From NCBI GenBank assembly GCA_002437565.1, contig DJQL01000146.1, forward strand, positions 1 to 6,149: a DNA stretch of 6,149 bases. Reading direction: 5' to 3'. The notes under the pieces are model-generated. The model was given only the letters and a program-made list of their open reading frames with translations, did not search any database and was not told the DNA's origin. A program made the position numbers and the translations under genes. Source of the DNA: Prevotella sp. UBA6387 (GTDB lineage: Bacteria > Bacteroidota > Bacteroidia > Bacteroidales > Bacteroidaceae). Shown here one piece after another: positions 1-6,149 of this stretch. Positions within the stretch are counted from its first letter, which is position 1, and each line of letters begins with the position of its first letter.

Positions 1-3000
1 CCCTGGGTGTTGAGCGAGTTGCGCGTGAAATAGCGGTCGTTGGTCTGGTTGTAGACGTGCACGCTGAAGTTGCCGTTGGGGAATATGAGATAGCGCAAGT
101 CAAAATCACCAATAAACGACGTGGTGGCGTTGGCGTTGTCGCGATAGCCAAACTGCCCGTTGAAGATGAGGCGGTTGTTGAGCAAGTTGCCACTGAACAG
201 ACCCTCATACTCGGCATTGTTGAAGCCCTCGTCGCCAGTGGATATGTTGGCGCCGAAGTTCCAGTTGTTGCTCTTCATCACGGTTCCCAACACGTTGTTG
301 ATTTGCTGGCTCAACGTGCCGCTGAGCAGGCTCTGCATGGCAAGCGACGTCTGGTTCATGCCCTGCGTGCTGGCATTGTTGTTTCCGCGAGAATAGAACC
401 GGCCCACGGCAAGCAAGTAGATCACCTGCTGGTTCATCTCCTCCTCGCCATTGATGAGGCTGTAAATCATCTGCTTGGTATCTGAGCTCATGGTTGGGAA
501 ATCGAGGTCGAAAGCCACGCGCGGTGCCTCTGGCGTGCCGCTTATGTTCATTATGCAATTGGCCTTGACATTGTTTGAGGAGAAGCTGCGCCCCATCTGA
601 AGGTCCGACAGGCTCACGGAGGCTATCGGGTAAACCGCCTTGAGCTTGAGCAGCGCGGCGAAGGGGTCTCCACCGAAGGTTATAGTACCGCCATGGGTGA
701 AGTTGAAGACCTTTGTTATGATGTTCTGCACAGTGATGCGGTATACGCCCTTGTCGACAGTGTAAGTGCCAAATATGTCGAGGCCGCCCTTATTGAAATA
801 TGCGGCACGCAACGTGCCATTGCCGTTGAGAGTGATATAATCGCCCGAAGCCTTGTCGGTGATGAGCCGCATGGTGGCATTGGGGTTGACATTTATCAGG
901 AAGTTGAGATGAATGTCGGCTGGTATGTCTGGGGCTTCGGCGGAATCGGCCATGGCCACGGAGTCGGGGCGGGCGGCGACGGCATCGCGGTCGTGCCAGG
1001 TTATGAAGTCCTGGGTGGAGGCGGCCGAGGTGCTCGTGATGTCGTAGACCACCTCTGATCCCTTGGTTGGCGTGACATTCATGTTGATGTCGAGTGCCCC
1101 CGGGCGGCTTCTCAACGTGGCATCGCCCGTGCCGAACACCTTGCCATAGAAGTTGCTGCCGTCAGACCCATCTGTGTCGAACGCGAGCAAGTGGTCGGCA
1201 TGGGCGGAAATGTCCGCCGTGATATGGCTGATGTGCTGGTGGTGTATGGCACCCGTGACAAGGCCGCGGTTGCCATACTCATCGATGATGGTATCGCCTG
1301 GGAGCTGTATCTCATTCTCTATGAAATGAACCTTTCCTCGACTCACGAAATAGCGCACCCCTGTGGGCTTTATGGTCATGGCTCCATCAGTAACTATGTC
1401 GCCCGTGAGGTTGAGCTTGCTCAAGTCGCCCCACAGCCTCAGTTCTCCGTTGCCACGGAGGTCAACGTCGCTCAGGAAACTGGAGCAGAGCGTGCCAAGA
1501 AACTCGGCGCGCGTGTTGTCGAGCTTCATGCCCAAGTCTATGTAATGGTGCTTCGTAGAGACATAGCCATTGACAAACGTGTTTGACGGTATAGGCCCCG
1601 AAGCCTCTTGTATGGTGTCGCGAGTGACGCCATTGATGTTTATCTGCCCCTCGCTGAGTTTCCATCCCACGTTGGCGAAGAGCGTGCCGAGCCTTCCCTC
1701 GATGAGCCGGAAGCCATCGACGCGCAAGGCAGCATTGACATCCGGACTGCCAAAGAGCCCCTTGACGCTCGCCGTGCCAGACGCCGCTCCACTGAACTCC
1801 ACAGAGTGGAAGTTTACAAGGTTGAGCAGATAGCTCACGTTGACGTTGGACAGGTGGGCGGTGAGCGAGTCCTGGCTGTCGTCGGAACCAGTGCCCGACA
1901 CGCGTATGCTTTGCGAGCCGCTGCTTATGGAGAAATCGTGAACCTCAAGATGGTTCTTGCCGTAAAGCACGGTAGAGGGATGCACCTCAAACAACGTGTC
2001 GCCGACATGGAACTGCGACTTTGCGAAGTTGACGAGCGCGAGCGTCTTGCCGGCAGGTGTCTTGCGGAACGCCACGTCGGCCCCCAACACTCCGCGAAGC
2101 CTTTGCGTCTTGGCATGGTTGTCGAGCGAGACATGAGCCATGATGCGGTCGAAGCCAGCCGAGACTTTCAACCCTATGTCGGTGCCGACATTCTCGTCGC
2201 GCATATTGGTAAAGCCGCCATCCACGGAAAGCAACCCGCCCAACGTGCGCACGGTGGCGCTGACGCGCTTGAAGTGGCGGTCGCCCCATACCACGTCGGG
2301 AGCAGAGATGTCGGCGTCGAGCGAGCTTCCACCCCTGCCAAAAGAGGCTCGCACCGATACGGTGTCGAGAATGTCAAGCGGCAGGTTGAGGAATGGTCGA
2401 GCCCAATTGCTGTCGGAAAAGCGAGCCACGAAGCTAACGTCGCCAGTGCTGATTGGGCGATAACGGAACGGCGCGAGATTGGTGATGCCCGGCAGTTTCT
2501 TCGCTATGACATTCTCTATGGCCTGGGGCAAGGCGGCATAGTCGAACTTGCCATAGACCGCCGCCATGCCAAAGTCGCTGCGCATGAGCAGGTAATGGCC
2601 ACGCCGGGAATGGCCGGCCACAAGCCTCAACGAGTCGAGGGCATAGCTGTCATCACCTTGTCTCATCACGAAATTGCCCACCCTGAGATAGCCGTCCGCG
2701 GTGTTGATGTCGTGGCCATGAAAGTTGGCATCCACTGTGCCACGGTAAGTGGCCTTTGCCAATCGCCCGTCGAGAAGGCGCAACGCCGATGGCAGGAAAT
2801 GGTTGACCGAGCCCTTGACCTTCACTATCTTGTCAGCACCCACGAGTTTCGCTCCACCATCAAGCTTGAGGCTTATGTTAGGGTCGTCGATGCTCACCCG
2901 ACCCTCGGCCATGCCATCAGCGAAAGATGCATTGAGCGATATGTTGCGGTATGCGTAGTCGTTGTAGTCGAACCGCTTGACGACACCCTTCAGCTCAAAG

Positions 3001-4319
3001 CGTTTGGCCTTGATGTCGCCACCACCATATACGTCGGCGGCGAGGGTGCCAAAATGTTGATTGGCAAGTGCGTCCCTGAGGTTGAACGCTTCCGTGGCAA
3101 CGTGTCCGCCAACATGCTGTCCTTTCTTGTTGAGGTCGATAACCGCCACTCCAGCGCTTGTGCGCAACTTTCCCTTGGCGTTAATGTTTTGCCCACTGCC
3201 CGACGCAGTGCCATAGAAGGCGATGTCGCCCAATCGTGTCACGACATCCGGGACCTTGCCCGCAAAATATCTCACGACATTGGCGTTGGCATGGAATTGC
3301 CTCACGTCGGCATGCCACTTCATGGGCTTGCCCGTCGTGAGCCACCCCATGGCAGAAAGGCGTAGGTCGGAAAGTTTGCTGAAGTCGCGGAATCCGGCAT
3401 AGCGCGGCATGGCGACCTCAAGCTGAGTCAAGGAGACTCTCTTCCCCCGCCTCCTGGCGGAGAGCTTGACAAGGACAGGCCTGTTGACAGAAGCGAGCGC
3501 GGGCAGGAAGGCGCGGAAGTCGCAAGGGGTCACTCGCGACTTGGCCAAGGTAATAGTAAAGGAGCGAGAGACTCTATCGTTGACCGCCTCAACATGGGGA
3601 ACGACAATCTCCGTGCCCGGCATTGCCAACGATAAATTTTCGATGGCGACCGAAGATTTAGTGGCCTCTGCCTTGAACGACAGCGAGCGGATGTCGACAC
3701 CGGAAGCCTCGCGAAGCGACAGCTTCTTCAAGAAAGCATGATATGTGTTGCCGTCAACGATGTCGAAAACGATGTGAGAACTTATCTCTGATATGTTCAG
3801 ATGGTTGATGTCAAAGGTCTTCTGGCGAGGCTTGTCCCATTGGTTCCATGCCACTTGGCCATGGCGGATGATAAGGCTGTTGATGGCAAGGTTGAGGCGC
3901 GACTTGTGTGTGGTGTCCTTTGAGGCAAGCGAGTCGAGAACGAACTGGAAGTTTGGCTTGGCCGCCGCGTTCTCCTTGTAAAGGTTAAGTTTCGGGGTAA
4001 AAACCTGAGCCGAGGTGATGGTAACTCTTCCCCTTGCCAAGTCGGTATAACTGAACTTGGCGGAAAGGCGCGACGCCCACAGCAAACGCTTGCCACGCTT
4101 GTCGAGCATGGCCACATCGTCAATAATAATGCGGTTGAAGATACCAACATCCACCCTGCCAACCGAAACCGGCGTGCCAAACTTATCAGAAATGGCAGAT
4201 GCCACGGCTGTGCCCAAGGCCGACTGGACCACAGGCACGCGCACCATGACCATGACGGCAAGACACAGACCTACCGCAAGCCACACGAGATAATTTACTG
4301 TTCGCCTTAGCTTCTTCAA
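1..4319 (-). CDS. tamB: TamB-like translocation/assembly module protein (DUF490 family), C-terminus cut by window edge
   Basis: The minus strand reads open without a stop from the start at 4319 to the window edge, giving 1439 residues; only a short C-terminal tail seems to be missing. Residues 1-9 are basic (MKKLRRTVN), and 10-28 form a hydrophobic, uncleaved-looking inner-membrane anchor. Next comes a typical TamB N-terminal segment, including GRVDVGIFNRIIIDDV at about 54-69. The long middle is rich in alternating polar and hydrophobic strands, as expected for the beta-groove that spans the periplasm. The conserved C-terminal domain covers roughly 1050-1439, with FYGKVFGTG at 1057, KGVYRITVQNIITK at 1190, a helix-forming MIYSLINGEEEMNQQVIYLLAVGRFY from 1284, and a closing YFTRNSLNTQ. 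Family knowledge: AsmA-like/TamB proteins act in outer-membrane protein assembly and in lipid movement between membranes. A low-complexity Asp/Ala/Pro linker lies at 1109-1135. There is no in-frame ATG near the start; TTG at 4317-4319 is chosen because it gives the basic-then-hydrophobic N-terminus and lies about 30 bp downstream of a good promoter. A GTG start further upstream would lie before that promoter. The family call is secure; the exact start is less so. Confidence 0.93.
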   Translation of the reverse strand, partial: MKKLRRTVNYLVWLAVGLCLAVMVMVRVPVVQSALGTAVASAISDKFGTPVSVGRVDVGIFNRIIIDDVAMLDKRGKRLLWASRLSAKFSYTDLARGRVTITSAQVFTPKLNLYKENAAAKPNFQFVLDSLASKDTTHKSRLNLAINSLIIRHGQVAWNQWDKPRQKTFDINHLNISEISSHIVFDIVDGNTYHAFLKKLSLREASGVDIRSLSFKAEATKSSVAIENLSLAMPGTEIVVPHVEAVNDRVSRSFTITLAKSRVTPCDFRAFLPALASVNRPVLVKLSARRRGKRVSLTQLEVAMPRYAGFRDFSKLSDLRLSAMGWLTTGKPMKWHADVRQFHANANVVRYFAGKVPDVVTRLGDIAFYGTASGSGQNINAKGKLRTSAGVAVIDLNKKGQHVGGHVATEAFNLRDALANQHFGTLAADVYGGGDIKAKRFELKGVVKRFDYNDYAYRNISLNASFADGMAEGRVSIDDPNISLKLDGGAKLVGADKIVKVKGSVNHFLPSALRLLDGRLAKATYRGTVDANFHGHDINTADGYLRVGNFVMRQGDDSYALDSLRLVAGHSRRGHYLLMRSDFGMAAVYGKFDYAALPQAIENVIAKKLPGITNLAPFRYRPISTGDVSFVARFSDSNWARPFLNLPLDILDTVSVRASFGRGGSSLDADISAPDVVWGDRHFKRVSATVRTLGGLLSVDGGFTNMRDENVGTDIGLKVSAGFDRIMAHVSLDNHAKTQRLRGVLGADVAFRKTPAGKTLALVNFAKSQFHVGDTLFEVHPSTVLYGKNHLEVHDFSISSGSQSIRVSGTGSDDSQDSLTAHLSNVNVSYLLNLVNFHSVEFSGAASGTASVKGLFGSPDVNAALRVDGFRLIEGRLGTLFANVGWKLSEGQININGVTRDTIQEASGPIPSNTFVNGYVSTKHHYIDLGMKLDNTRAEFLGTLCSSFLSDVDLRGNGELRLWGDLSKLNLTGDIVTDGAMTIKPTGVRYFVSRGKVHFIENEIQLPGDTIIDEYGNRGLVTGAIHHQHISHITADISAHADHLLAFDTDGSDGSNFYGKVFGTGDATLRSRPGALDINMNVTPTKGSEVVYDITSTSAASTQDFITWHDRDAVAARPDSVAMADSAEAPDIPADIHLNFLINVNPNATMRLITDKASGDYITLNGNGTLRAAYFNKGGLDIFGTYTVDKGVYRITVQNIITKVFNFTHGGTITFGGDPFAALLKLKAVYPIASVSLSDLQMGRSFSSNNVKANCIMNISGTPEAPRVAFDLDFPTMSSDTKQMIYSLINGEEEMNQQVIYLLAVGRFYSRGNNNASTQGMNQTSLAMQSLLSGTLSQQINNVLGTVMKSNNWNFGANISTGDEGFNNAEYEGLFSGNLLNNRLIFNGQFGYRDNANATTSFIGDFDLRYLIFPNGNFSVHVYNQTNDRYFTRNSLNTQ

Positions 4320-4355
4320 TAGAAACAGATATGTAATGCTGAAGTTAACTTCTTG

Positions 4356-4386
4356 CAAAATTAAGGAAAAAATAGTCCTTATAAAA
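4356..4386 (-). promoter_or_regulatory. Predicted Bacteroidota-type promoter of tamB
   Basis: Read on the minus strand, positions 4363-4356 are TAATTTTG, a perfect match to the Bacteroidota -7 element TAnnTTTG. A TTTT at 4386-4383 lies 19 bp upstream, the expected spacing for the -33 element TTTG, and matches it at three of four bases. Transcription would begin near 4349, leaving a leader of about 30 nt before the TTG start. The region is AT-rich and non-coding. The call rests on motif match and position only. Confidence 0.6.
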
Positions 4387-4428
4387 GAAAAAGACAGACG
4401 ATTTATATTAATTGGCACAAAAATTTAT

Positions 4429-4436
4429 TAAATTTG
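4429..4436 (+). promoter_or_regulatory. Predicted Bacteroidota-type -7 element for the nqr operon
   Basis: TAAATTTG matches the Bacteroidota -7 consensus TAnnTTTG perfectly and lies 37 bp before the nqrA start codon. The transcript would begin near 4443, with a leader of about 30 nt that is A- and T-rich and lacks a Shine-Dalgarno sequence. No good -33 TTTG is seen at the usual spacing; the stretch near 4402-4410 is only AT-rich. A weak -33 box could mean dependence on an activator, but that is inference. The element is back to back with the tamB promoter. Confidence 0.5.
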
Positions 4437-4473
4437 CACGCAAAGTACACCAAAAAATCTTTTTATCTGTTTT

Positions 4474-5826
4474 ATGGCAAATGTAATTAAGTTGCGTAAT
4501 GGCTTAGACATTAACCTGGCAGGGAAAGCCGTGAAGGAGAAAGTGGCGACACCGCAATCCTCCATCTTTGGCCTTTCCCCGTTGTCTTTTCCCGGCATCA
4601 CCCCCAAGCTGTCGGTAAAGGAAGGCGACCACGTGCTCGCCGGAGAGCCACTGTTCGCGAGCAAGCAATGTCCCGAGTTGGGCTTTGCCTCTCCTGTCAG
4701 CGGCACCGTGAAGGCCGTGGTGAGAGGAGCCCGACGCAAGGTGCTCATGGTCACGGTAGAGGCCGACACCACCCAGCAAGCTCACGACTACGGCAAGGCT
4801 GATGCCACTGCCCTTGACGGCAAAGCCGTGAAAGAAAAACTATTGGAAGCCGGCATCTTCGGGTATATCAACCAGCTGCCATATGGCGTGGTGGCGAGCC
4901 CACAGACACAGCCAGACGGCATATTCGTGTCGGCACTGCGCGACATGCCTTTGGCATGCGACTTCGAGGTGGAGCTGCAAGGCAACGAGGAAGCATTCAA
5001 GACCGGCCTCAAGGCATTGTCTCGCATCGCTCCCGTGCATCTCGGCACGGGAGCCAGGCAAACGGCCAAGGCCCTGACAAGCGTGGAAGGCGTGGATCTC
5101 AACGTCTTCGACGGCCCGTGCCCGGCCGGCAACGTTGACGTGCAAATAAACCACGTCGCCCCGATGAGCAAGAACAAGACCGTGTGGACGGTAGATCCCA
5201 CGGCCGTGATCTTCATCGGTCGCCTGTTCATGACCGGAAAGGTTGACCTGACACGGACAATAGCCGTGGCAGGAAGCCGCGTGAAGGCGCCGTCCTACAC
5301 CGACGTGAAGGTCGGCACGCCACTCAAGGACATTCTCGCCGGACGACTGGAAGAGGGCGGGCACACGCGCATCATCAACGGCAACCCACTCACAGGAACG
5401 AAAGACAGCATGGATGGATTCCTCGGCGCGCACACATCGGAAGTAACCGTGATACCAGAAGGCGACGACATCGACGAGACCCTCGGGTGGATTCTCCCAC
5501 GCACCAAGCAATTCTCGGCAAACCGCAGTTATTTCTCATGGCTATTCGGAAAGAAGAGAGCCTACGACCTCGACGCGCGCGTCAAGGGTAGTGAGCGACA
5601 CATGATAATGAGCGGAGAATACGACAAGGTGTTTCCAATGGACATCTACGCCGAATATCTCATCAAAGCCATCATCGCCGGCGACATCGACAAGCAAGAG
5701 CAACTCGGCATCTACGAGGTGACTCCCGAGGATTTCGCCCTCGCCGAGTTCGTGGACAGCTCAAAATTGCCATTGCAGAAGCTGGTGCGTGAAGGTCTCG
5801 ACACATTGAGAAAAGAAAACGCGTAA
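4474..5826 (+). CDS. nqrA: Na+-translocating NADH:quinone reductase subunit A (NqrA)
   Basis: This 450-residue protein has the usual length of NqrA. It is the cytoplasm-facing subunit of the six-subunit Na+-NQR complex, which oxidises NADH, reduces quinone and exports sodium; NqrA carries no flavin or iron-sulfur cofactor and contributes to quinone interaction. Recognisable parts are the N-terminus (VIKLRNGLDINLAGKA), a barrel-sandwich/RnfC-like N-terminal domain with GITPKLSVKEGDHVLAGEPL at 41-60 and SPVSGTV at 73-79, then PYGVVASPQTQPDGIFVSA at 136-154. After these come FDGPCPAGNVDVQINH at 212-227, an SLBB-like region around 255-305, RSYFSWLFGKKRAYDLD at 351-367, and the strongly conserved tail with HMIMSGEYDKVFPMD at 376-390. 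The ATG at 4474 fits the family N-terminus exactly and lies 37 bp after a -7 promoter element. It is the first gene of the operon, followed after 67 bp by nqrB. The proline-alanine-glycine motif is preceded by Cys216, where I recall His in proteobacterial NqrA; this is not expected to change the family call. Confidence 0.97.
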   Translation: MANVIKLRNGLDINLAGKAVKEKVATPQSSIFGLSPLSFPGITPKLSVKEGDHVLAGEPLFASKQCPELGFASPVSGTVKAVVRGARRKVLMVTVEADTTQQAHDYGKADATALDGKAVKEKLLEAGIFGYINQLPYGVVASPQTQPDGIFVSALRDMPLACDFEVELQGNEEAFKTGLKALSRIAPVHLGTGARQTAKALTSVEGVDLNVFDGPCPAGNVDVQINHVAPMSKNKTVWTVDPTAVIFIGRLFMTGKVDLTRTIAVAGSRVKAPSYTDVKVGTPLKDILAGRLEEGGHTRIINGNPLTGTKDSMDGFLGAHTSEVTVIPEGDDIDETLGWILPRTKQFSANRSYFSWLFGKKRAYDLDARVKGSERHMIMSGEYDKVFPMDIYAEYLIKAIIAGDIDKQEQLGIYEVTPEDFALAEFVDSSKLPLQKLVREGLDTLRKENA

Positions 5827-5868
5827 GCAAGGCCAAAAGCAATATTCTTTCAACACATTAATCACACG

Positions 5869-5889
5869 ATCCAATATTAATCCAATATT
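5869..5889 (+). repeat. Short tandem repeat in the nqrA-nqrB spacer
   Basis: The 10-bp unit ATCCAATATT occurs at 5869-5878 and again at 5880-5889, one base apart, giving an 11-bp period, about one helical turn. The shorter core CAATATT also occurs at 5840-5846, so the spacer holds three copies. The second copy extends into CCAATATTTGG, a near-palindrome that ends two bases before the nqrB start codon. It could be a binding site or an mRNA leader element, or simply AT-rich drift; no function is shown. Confidence 0.6.
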
Positions 5890-5893
5890 TGGA

Positions 5894-6149
5894 ATGAACG
5901 CAATAAAAAAATATTTCGACAAGATACGGCCCAACTTTGAGGAAGGCGGCAAGCTGCATGCCCTAAGAAGTGTGTACGAAGGATTCGAGTCGTTCCTTTT
6001 CGTACCCAACACCACGTCAACGAGCGGTGCCTCCATCCACGACTCCATCGACTCGAAGCGCATCATGAGCTTCGTGGTCATAGCGTTGATGCCAGCCCTA
6101 CTCTTCGGCATGTACAACGTGGGCTATCAAAACTATCTCGCCGTCGGCA
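5894..6149 (+). CDS. nqrB: Na+-translocating NADH:quinone reductase subunit B (NqrB), N-terminal part, cut by window edge
   Basis: Eighty-five codons are visible before the window ends. The protein starts MNAIKKYFDKIRPNFEEGGK, continues with an amphipathic, cytoplasmic N-terminal region (LHALRSVYEGFESFLFVPN at 21-39), then SGASIHDSIDSKRIMS, and enters the first membrane segment at about 57-78 (MSFVVIALMPALLFGMYNVG). This is the standard NqrB opening. NqrB is an integral membrane subunit of Na+-NQR; in the family it carries a covalently bound FMN on a threonine, riboflavin and part of the sodium and quinone path. None of those sites is reached here. The gene lies 67 bp downstream of nqrA on the same strand, so co-transcription is likely, although the gap is wide for an operon of this type. 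The ATG at 5894 is the only suitable start and has no clear Shine-Dalgarno sequence, as is common in Bacteroidota. Confidence 0.94.
   Translation, partial: MNAIKKYFDKIRPNFEEGGKLHALRSVYEGFESFLFVPNTTSTSGASIHDSIDSKRIMSFVVIALMPALLFGMYNVGYQNYLAVG

Noticed and set aside
57..1586. Three plus-strand reading frames of 120-142 codons over the left part of the window
   Set aside because: They are codon-aligned antisense shadows of tamB, whose minus-strand translation is continuous and has recognisable family motifs; the shadow proteins show repetitive Val/Ala/His content without domain features.
4452..4465. A-run followed by T-run (AAAAAATCTTTTT) in the nqrA leader, possible hairpin or terminator
   Set aside because: A hairpin built only of A-T pairs with a two-base loop would be unstable, and no GC stem or trailing T-tract makes it terminator-like.
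4840..5511. Minus-strand frame of 223 codons opposite nqrA
   Set aside because: NqrA on the plus strand is unmistakable and full length; the antisense frame has no recognisable domain and no promoter or start context.
5884..5891. AATATTTG as a possible -7 element for nqrB
   Set aside because: It misses the first base of TAnnTTTG and ends two bases before the start codon, which would place the transcription start inside the coding region.
1..6149. A previously undescribed multi-gene system
   Set aside because: Essentially all of the window is accounted for by one tamB gene and the start of a standard nqr operon; there are no unknown genes, arrays or mobile-element ends.

Overview
The window looks like chromosomal core DNA from a Bacteroidales bacterium (phylum Bacteroidota). 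I infer this from a Bacteroidota-type TamB, a Bacteroidota-type NqrA, two perfect matches to the Bacteroidota -7 promoter element TAnnTTTG, and start codons without a clear Shine-Dalgarno sequence. The coding DNA is GC-rich for this order, so a GC-richer Prevotellaceae or Muribaculaceae member is possible. The genus cannot be fixed from this sequence alone.

The layout is simple. From position 1 to about 4319, the minus strand carries one very long uninterrupted gene for a TamB-like (DUF490 family) envelope protein. Its N-terminal anchor is at the right, and its last few residues run off the left edge. A 154-bp AT-rich gap (4320-4473) follows, with back-to-back promoters. On the plus strand come nqrA (4474-5826, complete) and the first 85 codons of nqrB (5894 to the right edge). 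These are the first two genes of the operon for the Na+-translocating NADH:quinone reductase. A 67-bp spacer with a short tandem repeat lies between them.

Functionally, NqrA and NqrB belong to a respiratory inner-membrane complex that passes electrons from NADH to quinone and pumps sodium. The TamB-like protein is expected to span the periplasm from an inner-membrane anchor, with a role in outer-membrane biogenesis or lipid transport. The two sides share an intergenic region, but nothing here shows shared function. All plus-strand reading frames over 1-4319, including one of 585 codons, are shadows of tamB. I saw no mobile element, CRISPR array, RNA gene or new multi-gene system.
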